In this document: positions 6,242-14,321 of the stretch, piece by piece
Layout: the number at the start of each line of letters is the position of its first letter
Numbering within the stretch: position 1 is the first letter of the stretch
NCBI GenBank assembly: GCA_934573945.1
Contig: CAKTMQ010000024.1
Span: forward strand, 1-18,631
Reading direction: 5' to 3'
Origin: an uncultured Oscillospiraceae bacterium
Lineage (GTDB): Bacteria > Bacillota > Clostridia > Oscillospirales > Oscillospiraceae
Length of the DNA stretch: 18,631 nucleotides
Notes under the pieces: generated by a model
Seen by the model: only the letters and a program-made list of their open reading frames with translations
Told to the model about the DNA's origin: nothing
Database searches by the model: none
Position numbers and translations under genes: made by a program

Positions 6242-8083
6242 ATGACAAAACAGGAATTGCTGCAGAAGGCGGACAGCCTGCCGCTGTCCCCCGGCGTCTA
6301 TCTGATGATGGACAAGACCGGCCTGGTGATCTACGTGGGTAAGGCCAAAAAGCTGAAGAACCGCGTCAGTCAGTACTTTCAGTCCGGCAGCGGACACAAC
6401 GAAAAGACCCGGATGATGGTCTCTCAGGTGGATCACTTTGACACCATCGTGGTGCGCACAGAGTTCGAGGCGCTGATCCTGGAAAACTCTCTCATCAAGC
6501 GCCATCAGCCCCGGTACAACATCCTGCTCAAGGACGACAAGGGCTATCCCTTTGTGCGGCTGGACGAGAAGGTCTCCTACCCCCGGTTCACGCTGGTCAG
6601 CAAGCCTGCCCAGGATGGTGCCCGCTATTTCGGTCCTTTCGGCGGGCGGCATGAGACCCGTGCCGCCCTGCAGGCGGTGTGCGCCGCGCTGAAGCTGCCC
6701 ACCTGCAGCCGCCAGTTCCCCCGGGACATCGGCAAGGAGCGCCCCTGTCTGAACCACCATATCGGCAAATGCGACGCCTTCTGCAGTCCCGACGGCCCCG
6801 ACGGCGCGGAATACCGCCGCCGCGTGACACAGGCGGCACAGCTGCTGGACGGCAAGCTGCGGCAGGTGACCACGGTACTGCGGCAGGAGATGGAAACGGC
6901 GGCGGCGGCGCTGGAATTCGAGAAGGCGGCAGCGCTGCGTGACCGGCTGCAGGCGCTGCAGGTGCTGGGCAAGCAGCAGCAGGTGATCGCCGGTGTCTGC
7001 GCCGACACTGACGTGTGGGGCGTGTACATCGGCGCCGTGCGCTGCGGCGCCGCGGTGCTGCACATCGAAAACGGTGACCTGCTGGGGCGGCAGACGGAGA
7101 TCTTTCCCACCGCCGCCGACCAGACGGCACCGGAGGTGCTCTCCGCCGTGCTGAGCCAGTACTATCTGGACAAGGCGGTACTGCCCCGGGAGATCCTGCT
7201 GCCCTGTCTCTTCGATGGCAGCGAGACCTTTGCCGCGCTGCTGACCGCACAGGCCGCCCACCGGGTGGAGCTCCGCGTACCCCAGCGGGGTGAGCGCTCC
7301 CAGCTGGTGGAGATGGCCAGCCGCAATGCCCGGGAGGAGGTGGAGCGGATCACCACCGAGTCCGAGCGGGTGGTCAGAGCGCTGACCGATCTCCAGGCGC
7401 TGGCGCAGCTGCCCGCCGTACCGCGGCGGATGGAGAGCTATGACATCTCCAATCTGGGCAGTGACGACATGGTGGCCTCCATGGTGGTATTCGTGGACGG
7501 CAAGCCGCTGAAGCGGGATTACCGCAAATTCGCCATCCGGAGCCTGACGGCACCCGACGACTACGCCGCCATGCAGGAGGTGCTGACGCGGCGCTTCGCC
7601 CACCGGGAGGACGCGAAATTCCCGCCGCTGCCGGATCTGCTGCTGATCGACGGCGGGCTGGGACACGTACACGCCGCACTGGCGGCGGAACAGGCCGCCG
7701 GGGTCAGCGTGCCTGTGCTGGGCATGGTGAAGGACGACCGCCACCGCACCCGGGCACTGGTAACACCGGGGGGCGGTGAGCTGGGCATCCAGCAGTCACC
7801 CCACATCTTCACCCTCATCGGCCGCATACAGGAGGAGGTGCACCGCTTTGCCATCACTTTCCAGCGGCAGAAACACCACACGCGCACCTACCGCAGCAAG
7901 CTGGACGGCATTCCCGGCGTGGGCGAGGTGCGTAAGCAGGCGCTGTGGAAGCGGTTCGGCACCATCAAGGCCATGGAGGCCGCTTCGCTGGAGGAATTGG
8001 GCAAGATCCTGCCTGCCCCGGCGGCAAAGGCCGTATATGAGCGGTTCCATCCTGTGGAGGCCATCCCGGAGGACACGCCCTGA
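6242..8083 (+). CDS. uvrC: excinuclease ABC subunit C
   Basis: UvrC makes both incisions around a DNA lesion once UvrA and UvrB have marked it. The 613-residue length is normal. An N-terminal GIY-YIG nuclease domain, for the 3' incision, begins SPGVYLMMDK and continues VIYVGKAKKLKNR (residues about 16-43). A UVR motif that pairs with UvrB lies near residues 218-240 (AALEFEKAAALRDRLQAL). The RNase H-like domain, for the 5' incision, keeps the aspartates in ESYDISN and LLLIDGGLGHV. The C-terminal tandem helix-hairpin-helix DNA-binding region starts at GIPGVGEVRKQAL. The open frame extends upstream, but the ATG at 6242 has a purine-rich ribosome site (GGAGGAGAAGGGA) and begins directly with the family's N-terminus. 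Hairpins bound the gene on both sides, so it is probably monocistronic and co-regulated only with SOS genes elsewhere; no obvious SOS box was seen here. Confidence 0.98.
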   Translation: MTKQELLQKADSLPLSPGVYLMMDKTGLVIYVGKAKKLKNRVSQYFQSGSGHNEKTRMMVSQVDHFDTIVVRTEFEALILENSLIKRHQPRYNILLKDDKGYPFVRLDEKVSYPRFTLVSKPAQDGARYFGPFGGRHETRAALQAVCAALKLPTCSRQFPRDIGKERPCLNHHIGKCDAFCSPDGPDGAEYRRRVTQAAQLLDGKLRQVTTVLRQEMETAAAALEFEKAAALRDRLQALQVLGKQQQVIAGVCADTDVWGVYIGAVRCGAAVLHIENGDLLGRQTEIFPTAADQTAPEVLSAVLSQYYLDKAVLPREILLPCLFDGSETFAALLTAQAAHRVELRVPQRGERSQLVEMASRNAREEVERITTESERVVRALTDLQALAQLPAVPRRMESYDISNLGSDDMVASMVVFVDGKPLKRDYRKFAIRSLTAPDDYAAMQEVLTRRFAHREDAKFPPLPDLLLIDGGLGHVHAALAAEQAAGVSVPVLGMVKDDRHRTRALVTPGGGELGIQQSPHIFTLIGRIQEEVHRFAITFQRQKHHTRTYRSKLDGIPGVGEVRKQALWKRFGTIKAMEAASLEELGKILPAPAAKAVYERFHPVEAIPEDTP

Positions 8084-8106
8084 TAAATTATTTTTTCGTG
8101 ATAAAC

Positions 8107-8142
8107 TACCGCCCGACCCACGTTTCCGTGGGTCGGGCGGTA
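8107..8142. terminator. hairpin terminator between convergent uvrC and the ureide operon
   Basis: Arms of 16 bases (8107-8122, 8127-8142) pair perfectly around TTTC, with core CCGCCCGACCCACG. It lies between the uvrC stop and the last gene of the minus-strand operon. The following T-run is weak on both strands. A second small stem (CCTTCT / AGAAGG, 8159-8175) directly follows the operon's last stop codon. Confidence 0.75.
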
Positions 8143-8181
8143 TGCACTAGAGAGAGGACCTTCTCCCGAAGAAGGAGCTTA

Positions 8182-8448
8182 TCAATAGGCCACCAGCGAC
8201 AGGGCAGTCTCCTCGATCATGGCGCGGAAGCGGGGTGGGTCGGTCAGGGCGCAGTTTTTCTCCGCCTCGATCCGCTGTGCCATTGCTTCCAGCGCCGGAT
8301 CCTGTGCCAGCCCGTGTGTCAGGCCGAACCGCAGCAGGCGCTCCGCGCCGCCCATCAGACGCAGCGCCCCGTAGGGGCTGGGCTCGTCGGCGCACTCCAG
8401 CGCACTGCTCACCAGATAGGACAGCAGCTCATAGAAGGATCGTTCCAT
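8182..8448 (-). CDS. small conserved protein of unknown function (DUF6092-like)
   Basis: An 88-residue acidic protein, predicted mostly helical, with no signal peptide or membrane segment. The pattern LLSYLVSSALECADEPSPYG near the N-terminus, GGAERLLRF in the middle and LTDPPRFRAMIEE near the end recalls the DUF6092 family, but this is from memory and uncertain. The start is well fixed: GGGAGGTG, 6-8 nt before the ATG, overlaps the stop codon of the nitroreductase gene, and only 4 bases separate the two frames. It is the last gene of the operon, before the hairpin at 8107-8142. No catalytic motif is visible. The tight spacing suggests that it acts with the nitroreductase or modulates it, which is inference. 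Confidence 0.8.
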   Translation of the reverse strand: MERSFYELLSYLVSSALECADEPSPYGALRLMGGAERLLRFGLTHGLAQDPALEAMAQRIEAEKNCALTDPPRFRAMIEETALSLVAY

Positions 8449-8452
8449 GTGC

Positions 8453-8971
8453 TCACACCTCCCAGTGGTTATAGTGTACCAGTGTATCCAATGGCCGCCG
8501 CGGCGGCATGGGCGGTGTCTGGGCGGGATAGCCCAGCGTCACCAGCAGCTCCGGGCGGATATGGGACGGCAGCGACAGGATCCGGGAAATCAGCTGGGGG
8601 TGAAAGGACTTGATGACACAGGTGCCCAGCCCCTTTTCCACCGCGGCCAGCATCAGATTTTCCGCCGCCATGGCCAGATCCAGCTGCGCCGTGCTGCCGT
8701 CCGGCTTGCCGTCCGCCAGCGGCAGGCGGCTCTCATCCAGACACAGAAACAGCAGGCAGGGCGGTTCACCGGTGATACCCGGCGAGAAAGCCCAGATCTT
8801 CCGCAGCAGCGCAGCGTCATCCACCACAAGGAACTGCCAGGGCTGGCGGTTGCTGGCGGAGGGCGCCAGAATAGCGGCGGCCAGCAGTTCTTCCACTGTC
8901 TCCCGCACCACCGGCGCGGCGGCGAACTTCCGAATACTCCTGCGGCTGCGCAGGCAGTCGTACAGCGTCAT
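8453..8971 (-). CDS. nitroreductase family protein (FMN-dependent oxidoreductase)
   Basis: A 172-residue, short-form nitroreductase expected to bind FMN as a homodimer and use NAD(P)H. The N-terminus has SRRSIRKFAAAPV, the FMN-phosphate-binding arginine motif, then ILAPSASNRQPWQFLVV, the canonical second flavin-contact segment. GLGTCVIKSF and LLVTLGYPAQTPP near the C-terminus complete the fold. The true substrate of such proteins is rarely known; family members reduce nitro compounds, quinones, enones or, as RutE in uracil catabolism, malonic semialdehyde. The ATG overlaps the stop of the hydantoinase gene in a TAATG junction, so translation is probably coupled. That puts a redox step in the ureide operon, perhaps on a ring or on a downstream semialdehyde, which is inference. 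Confidence 0.9.
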   Translation of the reverse strand: MTLYDCLRSRRSIRKFAAAPVVRETVEELLAAAILAPSASNRQPWQFLVVDDAALLRKIWAFSPGITGEPPCLLFLCLDESRLPLADGKPDGSTAQLDLAMAAENLMLAAVEKGLGTCVIKSFHPQLISRILSLPSHIRPELLVTLGYPAQTPPMPPRRPLDTLVHYNHWEV

Positions 8972-10446
8972 TACTTTACATCACGCAGCAGCTCGTAGCC
9001 GGAACCGTAGGGCTTGCCGGGTACAAAACGGCCTTCGCCGCTGGCGCAGCCGTGATAGGTCACACCGTCCACCACAACATCCTTCAGCTCACCCAGATAC
9101 TTGCCGCCTTCCACCATGGTCTTGCCGCGCAGCAGCACCGTGTCGGCGCGACCAATCTGCTCAAGCCCCTCGAAGATGTTGTAGGCCACACCGGTGGGAT
9201 TGGTGTCCACGGTGATGGTGCCGCGGTAATCCGGATCGAACACCACGATGTCGGCGTCGGAGCCAACGGCGATGGCGCCTTTCTGGGGATAGATGCCGTT
9301 CATCTTGGCCACGGCGGTACTGCTCACCTCCACGAACTTCTGGCGGCTCATCCGGCCTGCGGCAACGCCGTAAGTCCACAGCGCGTTGAGACGGTCACCG
9401 GCGCCGGGGCAGCCGTTGGGAACCTTGCGGAAGTCGCAGCGCTGGTTCTCCTCGTCCCAGCCCCAGTACTTCTGCTCCAGCGGGATCCCCGCGTTGTCCG
9501 AGCCGCAGACGGACAGCCAGTCGCGGTTCAGGGCGTTCCACAGGTAGTCCTGATCCTTCTTCTCACGCAGCGCGGGAGAGCAGATCCAGCGGCAGGCCAC
9601 CTTCCAGTCGGGGTCGTCCATCTTGTGCTTGTCCAGCACCAGGTAGTGGGGGCAGGTCTCGCCGATAACCGCCTTGCCCTCCGCACGCGCCTTGCGGATC
9701 TCCTCACCGGCCTCCACGCAGCTGACGTGGACAACACACAGCGGGCACTTGGCCGCATCGGCAAAGCGGATGGCGCGGGAAACGGCCTCAGCCTCGCCGT
9801 AGGGCGGGCGGGTCATGTAGTGGTACTTGGGTTCGTAGTGTCCGGCGTCGGCCATCTCGTTGCGGCACTTGTCCAGCACGTCGGGGTTCTCTGCGTGCAC
9901 CATCATGGTCATGCCGCACTTCTGCGCCGCCTCCAGGCAGTTGAGCAGCTTCATGTCGTCCATGTAGAGGGAGGTACCCTTATAGGCCAGAAACAGCTTC
10001 ATGGTGGGGACGCCCATCTCCACCAGCTTGGGGATCTCACTGAGGGTCTCGTCGGTATAGTCGGTGCAGCAGGCGTGGATGGCAATATCCGGCGCCACCT
10101 TGCCCTTGGCACGGACATTCAGGCGGTAGTTGACGGAGTCCACCAGATTCATGCCCGGCTCGTTGGTGCAGAAGTCCACGATGGTGGTGGTACCGCCCAG
10201 CAACGCCACCCACGCCGTCTCATATGGCTCGTTGGTGGTGACGCCGTCGGTGTTCAGCGCCTCAAAGTGGGCGTGGTTATCCACACCGCCGGGGAACACA
10301 TACTTGCCGCTGGCGTCGATCTCCTTGTCGAAGGGGCCTTCAAAATGGGTGCCGATGGCCGCGATCTTCTCGCCCTCGATCAGAATATTCGCCTTGTACT
10401 CGTCTGTTGCCGTTACGATCGTCCCGTTTTTTACCAATACTCTCAT
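8971..10446 (-). CDS. hydA: dihydropyrimidinase / hydantoinase family cyclic amidohydrolase
   Basis: A 491-residue amidohydrolase that opens a cyclic ureide ring (hydantoin, 5,6-dihydropyrimidine or related imide) to the N-carbamoyl acid, using two zinc ions in a TIM barrel. Metal ligands are visible: H58 and H60 in GGVDNHAHFE, carboxylated K150 in VPTMKLFLAYKG, H184 in MVHAEN, H240 in CVVHVSC and D317 in CGSDNAG. ETCPHYLVLD and ICSPALRE are hydantoinase signatures. At the last metal site the usual S/T-D-H is S-D-N, an uncommon change. The ATG at 10444-10446 has AAAGGAG at 10-nt spacing; an upstream ATG at 10467 lacks a ribosome site. The gene lies 40 bp downstream of the carbamoyl-hydrolase gene and overlaps the nitroreductase gene by one base. 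Allantoinase is a less likely alternative, since the length and motifs fit dihydropyrimidinase better. Confidence 0.93.
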   Translation of the reverse strand: MRVLVKNGTIVTATDEYKANILIEGEKIAAIGTHFEGPFDKEIDASGKYVFPGGVDNHAHFEALNTDGVTTNEPYETAWVALLGGTTTIVDFCTNEPGMNLVDSVNYRLNVRAKGKVAPDIAIHACCTDYTDETLSEIPKLVEMGVPTMKLFLAYKGTSLYMDDMKLLNCLEAAQKCGMTMMVHAENPDVLDKCRNEMADAGHYEPKYHYMTRPPYGEAEAVSRAIRFADAAKCPLCVVHVSCVEAGEEIRKARAEGKAVIGETCPHYLVLDKHKMDDPDWKVACRWICSPALREKKDQDYLWNALNRDWLSVCGSDNAGIPLEQKYWGWDEENQRCDFRKVPNGCPGAGDRLNALWTYGVAAGRMSRQKFVEVSSTAVAKMNGIYPQKGAIAVGSDADIVVFDPDYRGTITVDTNPTGVAYNIFEGLEQIGRADTVLLRGKTMVEGGKYLGELKDVVVDGVTYHGCASGEGRFVPGKPYGSGYELLRDVK

Positions 10447-10486
10447 CTTACAAGCGCTCCTTTGCATGATAAAATTTCTGTTCGGC

Positions 10487-11680
10487 TTACAGTTGCTTAT
10501 CCAGTTTGACCAGCGCGTTCATCAGCACATCCGCACCGTTGGCGGCGTCGCGCCACTCCGTCCACTCCTCGGGACAGTGGCTCACGCCGCCCACACTGGG
10601 CACGAAGATCATGCCGCAGTTGGAGATCCGCTCCGCCAGGATCATGGTGTCGTGTCCGGCGCCGCTGTTGATGACCCGGCGGCTCAGGCCCAGCTCCGCT
10701 GCCGCTGTATCCACAGCGGCCTTGCAGATCTCCGCCATGGGCACCGGCTCCTGCCGGAAGGTGGTCTCACAGGTGCAGTCGCCTGCAGGGAACCGCTCCA
10801 GAATGTAGCTGTGCAGTTTTTCAATGGATGCCGGCTCCATAGCGCGCAGCTCCACGAACATCCGCACCTGATTGGGGATCACGTTGGCCACGCCCGGCGC
10901 CGCCTCCAGCCAGCCCACGGTGCAGACCATATCCGGATCCGTTTTCCGCGCCAGCTCGTCCAGCTCCACGATCAGGCGCGCCGCCTTGGTCATGGCATCA
11001 TCCCGCAGCGTCATGGGCGTCGTACCGGCGTGGTTCTTCACGCCCCGGATGGTCACCAGATAGCGCTGGATGCCCACGATGCCGTTGACAACGCCGATGT
11101 CCTTCTGCTCTCTGTCCAGAATGCCGCCCTGCTCAATATGCAGCTCCAGCGACGCGTCGATTCGCTCCAGATGGGGGAACAGCGCACGTCTGACGTGCTC
11201 TGGGGTCAGGTCGAAGGCCTTCATCTTTTCCACGGCGATGTCCGTCAGGTCATTCATACGCCCCACAAAGGCGCCGCTGCCCAGCAGGCCGACCACCACA
11301 TTGCCCTCTTCCTCTGCCCAGGCGCCCACCTTCACGGTGTGATCCAGCTCCACGCCCTGTTCCCGCAGCGTGGCCACCGCCTCAATGGCGGACAACACGC
11401 CGAGGCAGCCGTCAAAGATACCGGCGTTGGGCACGCTGTCGATGTGGGAGCCCATCAGCAGGATCCGGTCGCCGCGTCCTTTTTTCGTGCCGATCACGTT
11501 GCCGACAGGATCCACTTCCGTCTCCATGCCCGCCTCACTCATGTACTTTTTCAGCAGCTCCACACCTGCGTAATACTCCTTGGAGTAGGTGAAGCGGTTG
11601 ACGCCGCCCTCCGGCAGCGCACCGATGCTCCCCAGCTCCTCCAGATGGGCGCGGAGCCGCTCTCCGTTGACTCTCAGCAT
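10487..11680 (-). CDS. M20-family N-carbamoyl-L-amino-acid hydrolase / allantoate-type amidohydrolase
   Basis: A 397-residue zinc peptidase-fold enzyme that would remove the carbamoyl group from an N-carbamoyl amino acid (or act on beta-ureidopropionate or allantoate), giving the free amino acid, CO2 and ammonia. Metal ligands can be read: H79 in MGSHIDSVP, D90 in GIFDGCLG, E124/E125 in WAEEEGN, H181 in LHIEQGG, and a final His in SGAGHDTM. The sequence NRFTYSKEYYAG near residue 28 and the HIEQG motif are typical of the AllC / HyuC / beta-ureidopropionase branch. The ATG is preceded by AAGGAGG at 10 nt. It lies 37 bp downstream of the permease gene and 40 bp upstream of the hydantoinase gene, so the two enzymes very probably act in sequence. 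The family sets stereochemistry in hydantoin use and is generally L-specific, but that cannot be read here. Confidence 0.92.
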   Translation of the reverse strand: MLRVNGERLRAHLEELGSIGALPEGGVNRFTYSKEYYAGVELLKKYMSEAGMETEVDPVGNVIGTKKGRGDRILLMGSHIDSVPNAGIFDGCLGVLSAIEAVATLREQGVELDHTVKVGAWAEEEGNVVVGLLGSGAFVGRMNDLTDIAVEKMKAFDLTPEHVRRALFPHLERIDASLELHIEQGGILDREQKDIGVVNGIVGIQRYLVTIRGVKNHAGTTPMTLRDDAMTKAARLIVELDELARKTDPDMVCTVGWLEAAPGVANVIPNQVRMFVELRAMEPASIEKLHSYILERFPAGDCTCETTFRQEPVPMAEICKAAVDTAAAELGLSRRVINSGAGHDTMILAERISNCGMIFVPSVGGVSHCPEEWTEWRDAANGADVLMNALVKLDKQL

Positions 11681-11717
11681 TTGAAAAATGCCTCCTTTTT
11701 CAAAGTCTCGTTATCCC

Positions 11718-12677
11718 TTACTTCTTGCGCGCCCGCTGCAGTGAGGTGATGGCCACGGCGATGAGGATCACCAGACCCTGAGCAATGTCCTGATAGTAAT
11801 AGGGGATGTTCATCAGGGTCATGCCGTTCTTCAGCACACCCAGGATCAGAGCGCCCAGCACCGTGCCCAGCAGGTTGGGCTCGCCCTCCTTGAAGGCGGT
11901 GGCGCCCAGATAGACGGTGGCGATGGCCTGCAGCTGGTAGGCGTCACCGGCGGTGACGTGGGCGCTGCCCATACGGGAGGTCATGACCAGCGCGGTCAGC
12001 GCCATGCCAATACCGCAGAACACAAAGCCAAGCATGGAGTTGAACTTCACGTCAACGCCGGACATCAGCGCCGCTTCCTTGTTGCCGCCGATGGCATAGG
12101 TATGGCGACCGAAGCGGGTCTTGCTGAGCACCACCCAGATGATCAGCAGCCAGAAGGCCATGATAAAGATCATGGAGGGGATGCCGAACCAGTCGGTGTT
12201 GCCGAAGATTTTGAAGCCGTCCGGCAGGCCGGAGATGGGATGACCCTTGGTATACGCCTGGTTCAGGCCGGAGATCAGATAGCCGGTGGCCAAAGTACAG
12301 ATAAAGTCGGGAATGCCCACATAGGCCACGAAGAAGCCGTTGAGCAGACCGATGAGCACGCCGCCCAGCAGTGTCAGAACTGCCGCCAGCCAGATGGGCA
12401 TACCGAAGTCCACCATCAGCGCTGCGGCCATCACACCCAGAATACTGGCGCCGAAGCCGATGGACAGGTCGATGCGGCCGGTGATCATGACCACCGTCAG
12501 ACCGGCGCCCAGGATCGACAGCATGGAGATCTGCCGCAGAACGGTGAGAATATTACTGGGGGTGAGGAACACGTCCGTGGCAATGGAGAAGTACGCGCAG
12601 ATCACCACAAATGCCAGCAGTGTACCGTATTTCTTGGCGAGGGTCGCCAACAGTCTTTTGTTATTTTTCGTTTCCAT
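11718..12677 (-). CDS. RbsC-like ABC transporter permease
   Basis: A 319-residue inner-membrane permease of the CUT2 / ribose type with about 8-10 hydrophobic helices. The signature GRIDLSIGFGASILG (equivalent to GGIDLSVG in RbsC) lies near residue 70, and PDFICTLATGYLISG follows, both typical of the family. GNKEAALMSGVDVKF in the second half is the family's cytoplasmic coupling loop. The frame could start at a GTG twelve bases upstream, but GGAGG lies 6 nt before the ATG at 12675-12677, which is preferred. The gene follows the ATPase gene after 67 bp containing a strong palindrome, and precedes the carbamoyl-hydrolase gene. The permease is the only one present, so it probably works as a homodimer. 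It probably carries a ureide rather than a sugar, judged from the neighbouring genes only. Confidence 0.95.
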   Translation of the reverse strand: METKNNKRLLATLAKKYGTLLAFVVICAYFSIATDVFLTPSNILTVLRQISMLSILGAGLTVVMITGRIDLSIGFGASILGVMAAALMVDFGMPIWLAAVLTLLGGVLIGLLNGFFVAYVGIPDFICTLATGYLISGLNQAYTKGHPISGLPDGFKIFGNTDWFGIPSMIFIMAFWLLIIWVVLSKTRFGRHTYAIGGNKEAALMSGVDVKFNSMLGFVFCGIGMALTALVMTSRMGSAHVTAGDAYQLQAIATVYLGATAFKEGEPNLLGTVLGALILGVLKNGMTLMNIPYYYQDIAQGLVILIAVAITSLQRARKK

Positions 12678-12699
12678 TATAGCCTCCACTGTATGCGCA

Positions 12700-12713
12700 C
12701 CGCGGCGCCGCGG
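12700..12713. repeat. GC-only palindrome between the ATPase and permease genes
   Basis: CCGCGGCGCCGCGG is a perfect 14-bp palindrome, flanked by GCA / TGC that can extend the stem with a bulge. It is in the 67-bp gap of the operon and is probably an intercistronic mRNA stem. Confidence 0.6.
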
Positions 12714-12744
12714 GGGTGCACGGTGCGGTACTGTTCATGATGGG

Positions 12745-14244
12745 TCAAATGATGGCGTGCCGCATGATCTCATTGGCGTCCTTCAGCTGCTCGCGGTTCA
12801 GCACAGCCGTGACGCGCCCCTCGCTCATGACCACCACCCGGTCACACAGCGCCTGGATCTCGGGGATCTCGGAGGAGATGACGATACAGGGCATCCCCGC
12901 CTTGACAAAGTCGGAGATCAGACGATAGATCTCGCTTTTCGCACCCACGTCGATGCCGCGGGTCGGCTCGTCGAAGATGTAGACTTTCAGGTTGTCCCGC
13001 GCCAGCATCTTCGCCAGCACCACTTTCTGCTGGTTGCCGCCGGACAGCTCGCCCGCCGCCTGCTCAATGCTGCGCCGGGAGAGGGTCACGCTGTCCACGC
13101 ATTCGGTGATGACCTGCTTTTCCCGCCGTTCCTGCAGCAGTCCGACCGCATTCGAGAACTTTTTCAGATTGCCCAGCGAGCCGTTTTCCCGGATCGACCG
13201 GCTCAGCACCAGGCCCTGCTGGCGGCGCTCCTCCGGCACCAGCACGATACCGGCGCTGATGGAATCCCGGATACTCCGGAAATCCATCTTTTCCCCGTTC
13301 ATGTAGACGTCGCCGCTGACCTTTTTGTCGATGCCCAGCACGGAGCGGATGGTCTCCGTGCGGCCGGCACCCACCAGGCCGAAGAAGCCCAGCACCTCAC
13401 CGGCACGCAGTTCGAAGGACACGTCACTGACCAGCGCAGAGCGGCTCAGGTTCTCCACCTTCAGCACCACGTCACCGGGCTTGCGCCCCTGCACGAACTC
13501 GTCGGTGAATTCCACGTCCCGGTTGACCATCATATGGATCAGGGACTTTTCGTCCATCTCCGACGCCGGACGCGTCCCCACCAGACAGCCGTCCCGCAGT
13601 ACCATGATGTCGTCGGAGATCTGGAAGATCTCCTCCAGGCGGTGAGAGATATAAATGATGCTCTTCCCCTCGCTCTTGAGGTACTTGATGTAGGCCAGCA
13701 GCTCCTCGATCTCGTGATAACCCAGACGTGCCGTCGGCTCGTCCAGCACGATCACCTCCGTATCCTGTGCCAGGATACGGGCGATCACCAGCATCTGCTG
13801 GTCGGAAACACTGATATCCTTCACCTTTGCCTTGGGGTCGAGCCTGATTTTCAACTTTTCCAACAGCGCCGCCGTATCGCTGTACATTTTTCTGAAATCG
13901 ATGAAGCCGGAGACGGTACGCGGCTCACGTCCCAGCCAGATATTCTCGGCTACCGTAAAGTAGTCCACCAGCGCCAGCTCCTGGGGCACCAGCGCAATGC
14001 CCATATGCTGCGCCTCGGCATAGTTTTTGGGGTTGATCTCTTTGCCGTTCAGTTCGATCGTACCGGCATCCTTGGTGATCACGCCGGTCAGGATCTTCAT
14101 CAGCGTGGATTTACCCGCGCCGTTTTCTCCCAGCAAGGCCAAAACAGTGCCTTTTTTCAGTTCAAGGTCGACATTGTGCACGGCATATACGCCGCCAAAC
14201 TGCTTGTCGATCCCTTTCATGCGGATGGCGTATTCAGAAGACAC
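12745..14244 (-). CDS. RbsA-like ABC transporter ATPase with two nucleotide-binding domains
   Basis: A 499-residue fused pair of ABC domains that powers the importer at the cytoplasmic side. The first domain has Walker A GENGAGKST (residues 39-47), a signature region SVSDQQMLVIAR, and Walker B VIVLDEPTARLG. The second has the degenerate Walker A typical of sugar-type ATPases (FFGLVGAGRTE), a full LSGGNQQKVVLAKML signature, and Walker B VYIFDEPTRGIDVGA. This asymmetry, with one degenerate Walker A site, is normal for RbsA-type proteins. The start is a GTG (14242-14244) with AGGAGG 7 nt upstream; the next ATG, about eight codons in, would lose part of the N-terminus. A hairpin separates it from the substrate-binding protein gene. 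Confidence 0.95.
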   Translation of the reverse strand: MSSEYAIRMKGIDKQFGGVYAVHNVDLELKKGTVLALLGENGAGKSTLMKILTGVITKDAGTIELNGKEINPKNYAEAQHMGIALVPQELALVDYFTVAENIWLGREPRTVSGFIDFRKMYSDTAALLEKLKIRLDPKAKVKDISVSDQQMLVIARILAQDTEVIVLDEPTARLGYHEIEELLAYIKYLKSEGKSIIYISHRLEEIFQISDDIMVLRDGCLVGTRPASEMDEKSLIHMMVNRDVEFTDEFVQGRKPGDVVLKVENLSRSALVSDVSFELRAGEVLGFFGLVGAGRTETIRSVLGIDKKVSGDVYMNGEKMDFRSIRDSISAGIVLVPEERRQQGLVLSRSIRENGSLGNLKKFSNAVGLLQERREKQVITECVDSVTLSRRSIEQAAGELSGGNQQKVVLAKMLARDNLKVYIFDEPTRGIDVGAKSEIYRLISDFVKAGMPCIVISSEIPEIQALCDRVVVMSEGRVTAVLNREQLKDANEIMRHAII

Positions 14245-14280
14245 TTGGTTACCTCCTCATTACTCGCTTTTTGAAAGTAA

Positions 14281-14308
14281 GGAACGGGGGACTGCTGTCC
14301 CCCATTCC
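14281..14308 (-). repeat. intercistronic hairpin after the substrate-binding protein gene
   Basis: Arms 14281-14292 and 14297-14308 pair at 11 of 12 positions around TGCT, and the remaining pair is a G-U wobble in the minus-strand RNA. It begins 14 nt after the binding-protein stop codon and is followed by no strong T-run. Such stems commonly stabilise or partly terminate the transcript so that the binding protein exceeds the ATPase and permease. Confidence 0.65.
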
Positions 14309-14321
14309 CACCTTTGTGAGA

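Noticed and set aside
10447..10467. alternative hydantoinase start at 10467
   Set aside because: No ribosome site is upstream. AAAGGAG serves the ATG at 10446, which begins the conserved N-terminus.
9052..11749. long plus-strand open frames opposite the hydantoinase and carbamoyl-hydrolase genes
   Set aside because: Both minus-strand enzymes have complete metal-ligand sets and ribosome sites. The antisense frames are low-complexity His/Val/Gly-rich shadows.
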